The translations under genes and the position numbers were made by a program. Below the pieces are notes generated by a model that was not told the DNA's origin, searched no databases, and saw nothing but the letters and a program-made list of their open reading frames with translations. Below, in pieces: positions 1 through 10,400 of a stretch of 55,453 nt of DNA; positions within the stretch are counted from its first letter, which is position 1, and every line of letters begins with the position of its first letter. Source of the stretch: Gracilaria caudata (taxonomy: Eukaryota > Rhodophyta > Florideophyceae > Gracilariales > Gracilariaceae); NCBI GenBank assembly GCA_030374735.1, contig JASCIV010000068.1:1-55453 (forward strand), written 5' to 3'.

Positions 1-1002
1 AAGACTGTGCACGACTCCCCTGGTCCCCTCGAGGGTAACCACGTAGACGCCTGGGTCCAGACCAACAACTTCAGCCGCACTAAGCACGTGGGTGTGGCTC
101 ACGTGTCGAAGAGTAACGTGCCATTGCAAAAGGTGCTTCTGCGCATCGCGAAAGTCTCGAATGCGCCATGGGAGGCGGCCGTGTCGCTCGAAGCGGTGAG
201 CCATCCGACGAAAGTACTCCCAATATGTGCTCGGGCTGCGGAAATCAAGCAGTTCGAGACCGTTGCAAATTGCCGCCTGTATGCACAAATCATACCCGTC
301 TCGGAAGCGAACTTCTCCCCAGCGCGGCTCGCGATAACGCGGCGTAACGGAGCTCGGCTCACGCGAACGGGAGTGGGTAAGCAAGAGCCTCCGCCGGTGG
401 CGGCCCATGCGACAACACTACGTAACGATCTGGAGAGCTTCGGCGACTCGAATTTGCGAACCAAATACGAAGTGGGAATCGTCTGTAACCTCGTGGCATC
501 TCGGAGTAGAGTCGGTATCGAAACAGAGGGTGTAAAGCAGTATTGGCCATTCTCTACCGACTTCGTCGTTTACGCCAATGAAACAAACTTCGTCTTTGTC
601 CCAGAAGACCGACTGCATGTTCCAACTATCGACCGGAGTGCGAAGATCATAGTCGACTCGGTCTCCAGTGGATTCCGTGAGACCGAGGTGAAACATTGTC
701 ATAGCGGAGAGCTTCTGGTCGGACGAAGCTTCGAGAAACACGACAACCTGAGGTCCGACGAGTCGAACCAACTCGGAGCGGAAGATCGCGACTTCCTGCA
801 CCGGATTGGTAAAGGTGACGATATAAGCTGGGCAACGAACATGCAAAGACAGATCGACGTGGAGTTGAGAGATGTCGTCCCGGTCGTGACACAGGTGTAT
901 AAGATCGCCTCGCTCTTCGCGCTCGCGCCTTGTGGGCTTCATTCGCGAAATGTGCATCCGACGGCAAATGGAGGCTTGTGTCTTCTTCGCCTTTGCCCTT
1001 TG
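1..1002 (-). pseudogene. Antisense accessory gene of family G, Cys-protease-like domain (copy 1, decayed, partial)
   Basis: One minus-strand reading frame stays open from an upstream stop near 1003-1005 to the window edge, except for a single in-frame TAG at 418-420. The part after the stop contains DLCIQAAICNGLELL (Cys codon 285-283). It ends with GVYVVTLEGTRGVVH, whose His is 92 residues after the Cys. Both blocks align without gaps with the second copy (near 47.85-48.14 kb), where the spacing is 88. The Cys-then-His order fits a papain-like fold; no family was identified. The upstream part has a second shared module ending HEVTDDS, matching HVTDES in copy 2. The opposite strand is also open (7-1080), but homology supports the minus strand. 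First ATG in the frame is at 957. The C-terminus lies outside the window. Confidence 0.6.
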
Positions 1003-1390
1003 CTGCTATTTCGCCATCGCATTCCGACCTGCAACGACGTTCGACCAAGAATCTGTGACTGTTGTATGCACCCGGGCTGAAACCGGACTTGCGCCGGTCA
1101 ACGAGCCACTCTGCGCAAACGCCGCTACAAGCTAAAAACGATGACGCTATGCAACGCAGCGCGGACGCAAGGGAAAGGCGGTGGAGTTTTCGGAAGCCGT
1201 GGAGAGACAGGCGCGACGAGAGAAGGGTGGAGGATTTAAAACGGGAGCGAAAGAGGCGCGGTTGGGGCGGGCAGCTTATGAGCACGATGGGGAACATCGT
1301 CGCCCGGAGGAAAGTCTAAAATTTCGAATCACTTTGCAGCGCTGCACTGTGCCTACAGTTAAACCCTGAAGATTGGCCCAAGCCACGGTT

Positions 1391-1410
1391 GCGCGGGGTA
1401 AGGGGGCGTG
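1391..1410 (+). other. Polypurine tract of family G copy 1
   Basis: A G-rich tract (GGGGTA then AGGGGGCG) lies immediately 5' of the LTR start TGAGTCACGTG. The second copy has a comparable G run next to its own 3' LTR, read on the minus strand. This is the expected priming site for plus-strand cDNA synthesis. Confidence 0.6.
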
Positions 1411-1564
1411 TGAGTCACGTGTGGTGCGTGCTGCAGCATATGTGGCTCGGAGCTCACTTAACCCTGTCCCCCGTCGTCGCGAGTGCGACAGAGGAGGAGG
1501 GGGCAGCATCAAGAAGTAAACAAAAGGAGGGGTAGCTGGCCCCTGTCGCTTTGGGCAGCTTTCA
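1411..1564 (+). repeat. 3' LTR of family G copy 1
   Basis: A 154-bp LTR begins TGAGTCACGTG and ends CAGCTTTCA, so it has canonical TG...CA termini. It aligns with the reverse complements of 45549-45700 and 53634-53764, sharing the GAGCTCACT block, a CGTCGTCG-type block, GTAGCTGGCCCC and the last nine bases. The copies have diverged by substitutions and short indels, so the insertions are not recent. Confidence 0.8.
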
Positions 1565-2043
1565 GTATGCATTGCATTCAAGTGGTTTCTGCCTTGGCTG
1601 ATTGGAGTTCCGCTTGGGCATTATTTGCCAGGAAGAAACCGTACAGAATTTTTCTGTTCAAGAAAACAGGGCACCCCTCGATACCAGCAAGGCAAGAAAG
1701 CCTACTGACCCAAAGCTTGACAATTATTAAAATACCTGTAGAGTGGAATCGGAGATGCTAGAGGCTGGGATGGAAACTTTCAGCTTCGTATCTGACACGT
1801 GGGTCTTATTGGGTACAGCGCCATAGATCTTCTGCCTTGATGGCAAGGTAATGAGGGCTAGTTCTTGATGTTCTGTTGTGCGACGGGAACCGGGAAATGA
1901 GTTAATCTTCGTGAATATGAAATGTCGCAGTCTGGTTTGTAACGAAGCCTTGGGTACCTTCCTCTTGATCGTAAAGTTTTTTGTCTTTTCTTGAGAAACC
2001 CGCAACATCTAGGTATCAACATTTCCACTGAAGTCTCAGGAGA
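1565..2043. other. Intergenic, upstream of UFSP2
   Basis: No coding region is supported here. The stretch lies between the end of the LTR element and the UFSP2 start codon and presumably holds the UFSP2 promoter and 5' UTR. No TATA box or other clear site was recognised. Confidence 0.5.
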
Positions 2044-3513
2044 ATGAGAGAAACGTTACAATTTCATCTCACAAAAGAAACCAAGCTCATATTGGCACTG
2101 TTGGATAGCGGCTCTGACATTTGTGGGACGATTCGAGCTGGAGGACACTGCGTCGGACTGGTCAACGAGAGGAATGTTCCACCAGGGGTGGTCCTCCCCG
2201 CTGGTCTCGAATGGAACACAGAATCTATTAAAATTCAAGATGTCGAAGCTGAATCTATCGAAACTGACTGTCTGGGACTCGTGGCGTTACGGTATTGCGG
2301 GACCTTGTGCATATCTGCGAGCGATATTGACACTATAGTCCGTGACGTTACAGAGTGTGATATGCTTATGTTGGACGACAGACTTATTGATGAGGAATCT
2401 GTTGGAGACGTCATAACCAGTTCAACAACGAAGGAGATTTGCGAGGTTAATCTTTACGCGTCCTGCCGGGAATTGGACACAGCAAAAGGCGTTTCGTTCA
2501 ATATGGTAAATGGAAATGGAGGGCATGCCACAGTTCATTTCGATTGTTTAGCTTATTGTTCGCTCAACGACTCTAAACGTCAAATACTCGATCTTATCGG
2601 CGACTCTTTGAGACGAGTTCTCTCTGCGACGTTCGCTGTGTCCGACGAAGGGCAAGTGTCTGTGACACATCACCGCGTACTAGGGGGAGGACTAGCAGTT
2701 ACCTTTGTATCTGCCTTCGACGAAGATGAGCAATCAAGAGAATCAACACTGCGTAGAAAGGCGGTTCATAACTCATTGATGCTACCAACGGACCGCCCGA
2801 TGTTTACACGAATCTGTCGAGCATTTGCAGGGTCAAGTGAATTTTCGGACGGTGGATGTGCAGGGCGTCTTACAAACGTTCACAATGGCATCAACTCCCA
2901 TACACTCGGAGACCAAGGCGTGTCTGTGCACATGATGCATGGCACTTACCTGTATTGTCATTATATGCAAGACAAGTTCAATGACTCTGGGTGGGGATGT
3001 GCTTACAGGTCTCTACAAACCATTTTGAGTTGGTGCGCATTCGAGCGCTACATAGAGTTTGAGGATGGGAAGCTTCCTACTCATAGACATATTCAACAAG
3101 CCCTAGTAGACGTCGGTGACAAGGCTGCAACTTTCGTCGGATCCAAAGAATGGATCGGAGCAAATGAAGTGTGCTACGCTCTGGAAAAGTTAACAGGAGT
3201 GTCAAGCAAGATATTGCATGTGAGCAGTGGAGCTGAGATGGAAAGCAAAGGCCGGGAGCTCGCTCAGCACTTTGACAAACATGGCAGTCCAGTGATGGTA
3301 GGTGGCGGAGTTCTAGCATGGACAATCCTCGGTGTAGCCAGAGATTCTCGTACGGGTGAGACGAAGTTCTTGATTCTTGACCCACACTACAAAGGTCGTG
3401 ATGACCTGAAAACTATCCAAGGTAAGAAATGGGTCGCGTGGAAGGGAGGGGATGCGTTTGTCCAGAACACGTTTTACAACTTGTGCATGCCGCAACGACC
3501 TTCGTCCGTGTAG
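2044..3513 (+). CDS. UFSP2: Ufm1-specific protease 2 (peptidase family C78)
   Basis: A 489-residue cysteine protease that in this family matures the UFM1 precursor and removes UFM1 from conjugates. Its known main substrate is a ribosomal protein at the ER. The C-terminal third carries the family pattern: YCHYMQDKFNDSGWGCAYRS with Tyr307 twelve residues before the nucleophile Cys319, the THRHIQ and KEWIGANE blocks, and LDPHY with Asp446 and His448. The ending FYNLCMPQ is also typical. The first 300 residues are poorly conserved but match the long N-terminal region of UFSP2 rather than the short UFSP1. Single exon with ATG at 2044. Its convergent neighbour is the PEBP-like gene 404 bp downstream. 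All catalytic residues are present, so the enzyme is predicted active. Confidence 0.95.
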   Translation: MRETLQFHLTKETKLILALLDSGSDICGTIRAGGHCVGLVNERNVPPGVVLPAGLEWNTESIKIQDVEAESIETDCLGLVALRYCGTLCISASDIDTIVRDVTECDMLMLDDRLIDEESVGDVITSSTTKEICEVNLYASCRELDTAKGVSFNMVNGNGGHATVHFDCLAYCSLNDSKRQILDLIGDSLRRVLSATFAVSDEGQVSVTHHRVLGGGLAVTFVSAFDEDEQSRESTLRRKAVHNSLMLPTDRPMFTRICRAFAGSSEFSDGGCAGRLTNVHNGINSHTLGDQGVSVHMMHGTYLYCHYMQDKFNDSGWGCAYRSLQTILSWCAFERYIEFEDGKLPTHRHIQQALVDVGDKAATFVGSKEWIGANEVCYALEKLTGVSSKILHVSSGAEMESKGRELAQHFDKHGSPVMVGGGVLAWTILGVARDSRTGETKFLILDPHYKGRDDLKTIQGKKWVAWKGGDAFVQNTFYNLCMPQRPSSV

Positions 3514-3917
3514 CAGGTTTCATAGGTTTCTCTTTTACGAAAGGGAGTGAAGATTATTGAAATGTGGGTGGAACCGAAAAAAGTTGTCTACGTACATACC
3601 AGGCTTTACTTCCATCTAATCCAAGGCATGCAACGGATGCAGACCGCATGCATGACTCGGTTGAGGGGCGTACAAACCGACATATCATTATTAACTCCTG
3701 TAAAGTTAGTAACTTTTCAAAGTTGGATCACCGTGAACAAGTTCACAAATGAGTTTGAAAAAAGAGTAAACACGAAAAGGTGAGAGTGACGGACTACGTT
3801 ACATGTAGTAAGCGCTTGCATGGTGCACCTATGCGCGGTTATCAGACTTTGATGTTAGAAGACCATAGAAATGCATCTCATGCGTACAGCACGATGACGT
3901 TCGACGTTCGGAAGGGC
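3514..3917. other. Convergent intergenic region
   Basis: 404 bp between the 3' ends of UFSP2 and the PEBP-like gene. It presumably contains both 3' UTRs. Short open frames here have no recognisable similarity. Confidence 0.5.
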
Positions 3918-4952
3918 TTAGGTCTGAGATTGTTGGACATGCTTGGGATGTGTACTATGACCTGGTGATGATGGTGGGGAATGCGCATCGCTACCGAGGT
4001 CAGGCGAAGCACGTGGAACAGAATGACTGTATGTGCCTCGTAACTTAGCAAACGGCACGCCATCAAAACGCATCATGATTTCTCTAGCATCCTCTATGTC
4101 CTCGATGACTGCAGGAGCTTCAACGGCGTACGCATGTATAGTAAACACGCTGGTTGTATTTGAGCAAGGCGGCCAGTAATATCCTTCCCGCGAGAATACG
4201 TTGGCACGTTGAACGGCGCCATGTGGCATTAGTGATGGATTTACGGAAGCATTAGCCGGAATGTGATCATCTTCACCAGGTCCAATAGGAATATCCGTAA
4301 CAAACCAATGTACAGGATCTACTGGAGAGTCATGCAGGGCGCCAGGATGAGAGAAGAGAATGACGAGATTGGTAGCTGAGGGAGGCGCGTCTTGCCAGCC
4401 AAGAGGGATTGAAATAGGATGACCATCAGGAGCATGGCAACCGTACTCCAATGGAATGACGCCGCCATCCGGCCAAGCAGAGAAGATCTCCAGTCTCGGA
4501 GAGTTTTGGTTGGCGACCATGGCAGTAAAGCCAGTAGTCATTACAAGAAACACGATGCCGGTGACCACAAAAACGGCGAAACCCAGAATGGTGGTATCAG
4601 CAATACGTTGACGTAACTGCGAGATCTCCATCTGAGTATGATCCAGGTAAGGACCTTGCGAACACTCGCTCTGGGACGAGTCCGTGATCAAATGAACAGT
4701 CTGCAAAGGATCGGAAACTCTCAACGTTCTGCGCTCGCGGTATCCATCCATGCCCGGACTGCCAGGCACGACGCGTGCCACGGCGCCATACGGATAGTCG
4801 GTAGAAGGCGACGTAGGCGGGGTCGGAGACTCGTACGCAGACGGCGTGGAGGCATTATGATCGATGTGCGGCGGCGCGAGTGGGATGCGCTCGGACGGTA
4901 AGAGCAATGGTGAGCGCACGGGTGGCCGTAACGGAGGAGAGTCGTCGTCCAT
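3918..4952 (-). CDS. Membrane-anchored PEBP/YbhB-like protein
   Basis: A 344-residue protein with three parts. Residues 1-115 are proline- and serine-rich and probably disordered. A strong hydrophobic segment lies at about 121-145 (ILGFAVFVVTGIVFLVMTTG). After it comes a domain of the phosphatidylethanolamine-binding/Raf-kinase-inhibitor superfamily, YbhB/YbcL branch. Supporting landmarks are GGVIPLEYGCHAPDG, a WQDAPPSATNLVILFSHPGA block, VHWFVTDIP, YYWPPC and a VFTIHAYAV strand near the end. PEBP proteins bind anionic phospholipid head groups or act as signalling regulators; which applies here cannot be told. The start is taken at the ATG at 4952; the frame stays open slightly upstream from a GTG. 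The single membrane span suggests a type II protein with the domain on the lumenal or outer side, which is inference. Confidence 0.8.
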   Translation of the reverse strand: MDDDSPPLRPPVRSPLLLPSERIPLAPPHIDHNASTPSAYESPTPPTSPSTDYPYGAVARVVPGSPGMDGYRERRTLRVSDPLQTVHLITDSSQSECSQGPYLDHTQMEISQLRQRIADTTILGFAVFVVTGIVFLVMTTGFTAMVANQNSPRLEIFSAWPDGGVIPLEYGCHAPDGHPISIPLGWQDAPPSATNLVILFSHPGALHDSPVDPVHWFVTDIPIGPGEDDHIPANASVNPSLMPHGAVQRANVFSREGYYWPPCSNTTSVFTIHAYAVEAPAVIEDIEDAREIMMRFDGVPFAKLRGTYSHSVPRASPDLGSDAHSPPSSPGHSTHPKHVQQSQT

Positions 4953-5192
4953 GTCGGCGCGCACTCGGCAGGTGCCAATTCAAAGAGCGACGGTGACGAA
5001 GGCGGCAGCGGCGAGCACAAAACGTGATAAGCAACTCGCAACGCGCATTTACGAGCAGCGGGCGCGCGAGGTGCGAACCATTTGAAGCGATGCGCTGATG
5101 TGGTGGCGACCGCAGCGCAGCGCCATTCGCGAGGGACAATCACAAAAACGCCGCCGCGCGCACAACACGCGCATCAGAGATGATAGCACACA

Positions 5193-6074
5193 TCAGGCGC
5201 CTCCACGCTCGGCGTGTTCTATCGGTGCCTTCTCGGGCCACACCGGCAATCTCACGCCCTCGATCCAAGCCCATGTCCTCAGAGCGCCCGCCACCGCCAC
5301 GCCAGTCGCCACGCGCATCGCCACCGACGCGCCACGCGCGCGCGCAGCGACGTACGCGCCGGCGCCCGCGGCGGCGGTGGTAGCGTAGATCTCGGCACGC
5401 GAATGCAGGATTCGAACCTTTCTTCCACAAAGCACGTCACGCACAACGCCGCCAAATGTGGCGGTGGCCATGCCACATAGCACAATCACAGCGGCAGGAA
5501 CGCGCGCTCGAACGCCGTTCATGGCACCAATGACACAGAAGGAAGCCACTCCAATGGTGTCGCCGATGAACTCCACCACATTCTCTTCGCGAGAGGCTGG
5601 CGGCGCGCTGGCACTATACGCTGCGAACGTTGCGGCGGTGGTAGCGATGCATAGATATAAATACTCCACTTCCTCCGTCCAGAACGGACGTTTTGCAAGA
5701 ATAACGGCGTCGCGAATAGTGCCGCCGCCCACGGCGGTGATGGTTCCCACCATGGTGGCGCCCAACACATCCATGCCACCTGCGGCCGCAAGAAGTGCGC
5801 CGGAATGAGCGAACGAAACCGTGCCGATATAGTCTCCCAAGCGCAACAATCCGAGTGTGCTGCTGTTTGCATAACGTGGAAGTGAGTCCATTGGAAATGA
5901 TCGCGCGGCCTCAGATTGCGCGGAGCTGGCGCTTACCGTACTGGCAGCACGCGACGACGACTTGGAAGACGACTGGGGTGACGACGACGTGCTGCACAAC
6001 ACGCGTGCAGGCGGCGAACGCCGCGCATGGACATGGCGGCCCACGGCGCGAGCAGCAAGTCGGAGAGAGCTCAT
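5193..6074 (-). CDS. UPF0126 / TRIC-like multi-pass membrane protein (YicG family)
   Basis: 293 residues from the ATG at 6074. The first ~65 residues are rich in Ser, Arg and Ala and lack acidic residues, resembling an organelle transit peptide. Two copies of the UPF0126 repeat follow. The first has IGTVSFAHSGALLAA and the signature ITAVGGGTIRDAVI; the second has IGVASFCVIGAMNGV and ATFGGVVRDVLCG. Bacterial members are small inner-membrane proteins linked to glycine uptake and are structurally related to TRIC cation channels. The substrate here is unknown. A mitochondrial or plastid location is inferred from the N-terminus. It is 228 bp upstream of the PEBP-like gene on the same strand and divergent from the EF-hand gene. 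Confidence 0.85.
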   Translation of the reverse strand: MSSLRLAARAVGRHVHARRSPPARVLCSTSSSPQSSSKSSSRAASTVSASSAQSEAARSFPMDSLPRYANSSTLGLLRLGDYIGTVSFAHSGALLAAAGGMDVLGATMVGTITAVGGGTIRDAVILAKRPFWTEEVEYLYLCIATTAATFAAYSASAPPASREENVVEFIGDTIGVASFCVIGAMNGVRARVPAAVIVLCGMATATFGGVVRDVLCGRKVRILHSRAEIYATTAAAGAGAYVAARARGASVAMRVATGVAVAGALRTWAWIEGVRLPVWPEKAPIEHAERGGA

Positions 6075-6525
6075 CACGGGCACGGCAGCAAGCTAAAGAA
6101 CAGCCGCGGTGGTGGCACAGACTGCGACCCCAACGACTGGCGACGATGCTTCGAAGCTTCCATCGCGGCAGGGGTAGCGTTTATGCCTCAACAACGATTC
6201 GTTGTCAACGATGCGCCAGTACGCATGTGCACGACAACGCAGGCAGGCACGGGCGGAGCATTGGCGCCACACACGCTCTGTCACTGGCAGTTCCCTTTCG
6301 ACACCTTCGCCGCGTGGCCACGTGTTTCACTCGCGCGCTTCGCTCCTCCGCCAACCGAAACGCTATGATGCAAGTGCAACGTGCACCTCCCGCGCCATCC
6401 GCTCCCTCCCCACTTCAGCACATCCTTTTCTGTCGAACGCACCGACCTTGCTGTTCCACTCTCCTCGTCCTTCTCATCACTCGTTCATCCCCATCTCTTC
6501 GCTTCCTCGTTCGCAGTTCTCCGCA
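6075..6525. promoter_or_regulatory. Divergent promoter region, UPF0126 gene and EF-hand gene
   Basis: 451 bp between two start codons on opposite strands. The half near the EF-hand gene is strongly pyrimidine-rich, which is common in TATA-less promoters of compact genomes. No specific factor site was identified. Confidence 0.4.
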
Positions 6526-7071
6526 ATGTCCACGCCTGCCAATGTGCAGAACCAATCCGACCTGCTCACGCATTCCATAAATGACCTTCTCCGCGTGTTC
6601 GACCTCTTCGACCTCAGCAAGGACAAGCGCATGGACTTTAACGAACTCCACCAAGTCGTGCGCCTCACCGGACAGAATCCGCCGGGCATTGAGACCGTGA
6701 AACAATGTCTACGACAAGCCTGCCGACTCGAGCCGGACGACCCAGTGCCAACCTCCATCGACTTCAATCAATTCCTCGACTTCTTCGCTGTGTACAAGCT
6801 CGACACGGGCGACGTCGAGAACGATGAAATTTTTCAGGTGCTTGACGAGGATCAATCTGGTACCATTTCTGCTGAAGAGTTAGCAAAGGTGATGAATGTA
6901 TTCGGCGTCACCATTACCATGGACGAGGCTTTAGCAATGACCGATGTTGCCGATGAGTACAACCCGGCGCCCGCTGTTCTGCGCAAGGACCACATTGACG
7001 TAAATGACTTCTCCAAGATCATGACGCGCCTCAATCGCTTCGAGCACGAAGAACGGACCTCTACAGAATGA
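6526..7071 (+). CDS. EF-hand calcium-binding protein (calmodulin/centrin-like)
   Basis: A 181-residue protein with two canonical 12-residue calcium loops: DLSKDKRMDFNE (29-40) and DEDQSGTISAEE (107-118). Each ends in the required glutamate. The regions where loops two and four should fall (about 68-82 and 142-162) lack the acidic pattern and look degenerate, so two Ca2+ ions are predicted. The spacing resembles calmodulin, centrin or calcineurin-B relatives, but identity with any one is not clear. The ATG at 6526 is preferred because the open frame upstream is compositionally like a pyrimidine-rich leader. It likely acts as a cytosolic Ca2+ sensor. Convergent with the telobox gene 357 bp away. 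Confidence 0.85.
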   Translation: MSTPANVQNQSDLLTHSINDLLRVFDLFDLSKDKRMDFNELHQVVRLTGQNPPGIETVKQCLRQACRLEPDDPVPTSIDFNQFLDFFAVYKLDTGDVENDEIFQVLDEDQSGTISAEELAKVMNVFGVTITMDEALAMTDVADEYNPAPAVLRKDHIDVNDFSKIMTRLNRFEHEERTSTE

Positions 7072-7428
7072 CATCGCGCGTTAGCTCTGAGCCTATTTTC
7101 ACTTGCACTCGCTTTTCGAAGCCCCATTGTTAGATAGCACAAGTCATTTGCATCTCTGTAGCCTTAGATTTCGTTGCTATGCATTTCTACCCACGCTGCT
7201 TTCATAAACGAGTTATGATAAGACCCAAGTTTTATTATCCACAAATTATTCACATAAAGTCTTATGCTTCTTATGCTCGGCTTTGAAACTTAACAGCCGC
7301 ATCCGTTCGCGTGCATCCCGTGCACGCGCCTTTCTTTCCCAATGTACAAGTCAGCTGTGCAAATCTCATCCCGACTGATACTTTCCCTCTTAGAGCGCAT
7401 GGCTAGCAAACTATGCCCTTGCCCGCAT
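7072..7428. other. Convergent intergenic region
   Basis: 357 bp between two 3' ends. It is AT-richer than the flanking coding regions, with several AATAA-like stretches near 7230-7260. No gene seen. Confidence 0.4.
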
Positions 7429-10400
7429 CTACTGTTCAAGTCCTGTTCTACTCCTCTTCACTAACAACTCACCCCCGCCATATGGTTCTTCCTGTCCAGG
7501 AAGCCCATGACTGCCCACATCTGTCCCATCACGCCCCTGCCTTCGGCTGTAGGCCTTGCCTTGAGAACCAGAGTCAAACGACGTCGGATTCAGAAGGTTT
7601 GCCACACTTGCGACAGCTTCAACGCGATGCCGCTCTTCCCCAGTGATTGAGTTACCTTCATAGCAGCCTTGATGGATCTCTGAATCTTTGTTCTGCATCA
7701 TACTCTTGTCGTTTCCGATAGGAAGGCCATGACCACTTCTCAGAGATGCTTGCAATTCGCGTTCAGCGGCTCCGTGACTGTTAAGAACCATCTCGAGTCT
7801 CTGCGCAGAAGCCTTGATTCTCTTTACTTTAAAGGTATTTGCAGGGTTCACGAGAGGGATTATCTCCCTTGAGCTGTCACTGCTGGACGTGTTCACAGGC
7901 ACGTTTTGCCCGTCATACGAAGATCGGTTGTGCACTTCCAAAGAAGGCTCCTCATTACTGCCGTGTAGCCTCAAAGCGGGGTTTGAAGGTTGTGACAGTG
8001 GTGAACTTCTTCTCACACCGTCTCCACAATTCGCAAAAGCACCGGTGTCCAGCATTCCACGAGTATCCTTGGCCTCGAGAACTTCGCTTTCGTGCTCTTC
8101 ATTCTCTTCCTTGAAATCCCCCTTTCGCGTGAATTCGCTTTCGTTTGAATGCAATCCGCCAACAGGGAACTCATTGATCTCTCCTGCAATACATCGCTCT
8201 CGAGCATTTGAGTCAAGCTGATGTACATCAGTGTCCTTGTCGTATAGACCTGTGATCACTGGGCGATCAGGGTGTGCACCTTCATCATCACGACCACTAT
8301 AAGCTCCACGCCCGGTACTATTTCCAGGGCTTTGATTCTCAGGAAATCTCAAGTTGTCCACTGATCTATTCAAGTTGTTAGAGTGGAGATTCTCTCTCTT
8401 CGTGCGCTGGGAACTGCTTGAAGCGCCCCGTTCTCTTCTGTGACAGAGTAAATGTCCTGGTCTGTCGCTCTCCACGATGTCGCCGAGCTGACTGTTCTTG
8501 ATCTTTTCGTCACGAGTGAAGGCACCGTAATGTTGGCCTTGATGCTGACGTTCTTGATCCGTTGACGGCGACCGGGCACGTTCAGGCACATAACAGTCCT
8601 GTGATTCTTCGTCGAGTCGAACCTGCAAGTCAATTCCCTGCTGTGCATCTGAAAGAGCCAGCGTATGACTATCGTCACGTGCTTCGTCATCCTCCGAATG
8701 ATCGACATCGGGGTTGACTAGGCTGAATGGATGATGTGAAGGGAGCTGATCATCTTCATCATTTCCATGGTACAAATTGGTTTCGTTGGGGTCAGTGTGT
8801 GGATGGCTAATATGCTCGTCATCTGCTTCATCATCGTCGTTATCCAGAACCTCGCGAGGCACTTCTACTTGGTGCATTGAATCCTCATTGTGAATACACT
8901 CTCCTGTTTGCACAAGTGCCTGGGGTTGATCACTAATGCCCATGTGTATATTTGCACCACTGTGGTCTAAGCTGTTGCGATTCATGTCTTCATCGTCTTG
9001 GCTAAAATGACTACCCGACTGAGGAGAACTCTGGCCTTGGTGTGTATCAGCACCGCCTTGTCTCGAACCAAACTGCCCTTCATTTCCAGAAGCACGCAGA
9101 TAGTGTTCCTGGTCATCTTCTGGCTGATGGTGGGTAAAGCGGTTTTCTGAGTTTGACGAGCGCAAGTTGTGCATGTCGTCATCAAGTGGTTGACTGATAT
9201 TATTTCGAGGATGACCACGCGGGCCCAATTCATTGCCTCGCAAGTGGCGCTGCTCAGGCTGTTCGGTATGGCTGGTGTCTGGCTTGTTGTTCTGCACACC
9301 CTCGTCGAGTACTTGACGACTGAGCCTTGGGAGATTAACATCTCGCTGAGTATCGGCGCGCGGCTCCCGGCATACTAAGCGCGTGTAACGAGAACCCAGA
9401 TCTTGGCCAGGATTTTCACTGTTTGGAATGGGGTACATTTCATTTGCCGGCTCGCTGGCATTGCTCTCCTTTGATGAATGAATAGACCGAAAATGGCGTG
9501 AATCGGTCATAGCATGCTGGGCTACTGGTTGATGACGGTCTGCGTGTCCTTGCAGAATCGATGTACCGACAAGCCTTACCGGTTGGAGTCTTTCGTCACG
9601 ATTCATCCCGAGGGAGCGCTGATTTGCAGTTACCGTGGTTGGCCTTTCGCGAGCGATATGTAGAGCTGAAGAGGCATAGGTAGGTGAAACGGTATCGAAG
9701 TGTGGCGATTGTGACGTAGCCAGTGATTGTAACGCACTTGTGTGATGTATTACTTCCGGGGCCCTGTGATCTGCCCGATTGCCAAGGGTATGCTGGACAT
9801 GAGGTAGTGTCCTGTCTTCGAGGGATCTCCCAAGGCCAGTGTCATGTGGCGCATTTCCAACAAGCAAAGAAACATTGTTGGGAGTTACTGAAGATCTGTA
9901 TTCCATCCGCTGTGTAAGCGACGGAGGCCTCGATTCGGCAGCGGGGTTTCTTTGCATTTCGGGAGGAGAGTGCAAATGAAATCCAGACAGACCCGAACTG
10001 CGGACAGCATCACTCGAGCCTTGAAACGGGCGAGATCGAGTCATTTGGGGGTAAGTAAACACGGGAAGGTTTTCAGAATGAAGAGTTTGTGGGAGGTTAT
10101 GTGTCCTTCTTATGTCAGCCATAGGAGGTACGATATCCGGTGCGAGCCGCTTTGGATTCAACAGAGACCTTTGAGGGTGAGTTGGGTGGACTTGGATGGC
10201 TGGCAGACTGGGAAACGTGAGTTTCTCGGAGACACGAGGTGTTTGCCCAACTGAAGACCCAGGCGTTGAGCGCAGGGCGATCGGAAGCGGCGGCTCTGGA
10301 CGTACGGACGATACGGAAACACGTGGGATAGTAGTTGTTACTGGGGTAGACTGCAACACATTTGAAGCGGCGGAACGAGTGCGTGGCTTGTCTGAAGTCT

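Larger units (their letters stand above)
1..1564 (+). mobile_element. Ty3/gypsy family G element, copy 1 (3' part)
   Basis: This is the right-hand end of an LTR retrotransposon whose gag-pol would lie left of the window on the plus strand. A G-rich polypurine tract at 1391-1410 directly precedes an LTR at 1411-1564. That LTR aligns along its length with both LTRs of the element at 45.5-53.8 kb. Between the window edge and the tract lies a minus-strand accessory gene homologous to the one in the second copy. The element orientation is inferred from the tract-LTR order. The left end and the target duplication are outside the window. Confidence 0.8.

Noticed and set aside
7..1080. A 357-codon plus-strand open frame at the window start
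   Set aside because: The opposite strand carries the Cys/His domain that aligns with the second element copy in order and spacing, so the plus frame is most likely its shadow.
5395..5425. GGTTCGAATCC on the minus strand, like a tRNA T-loop
   Set aside because: It lies in the coding frame of the UPF0126 protein, and no acceptor stem or anticodon arm can be placed around it.
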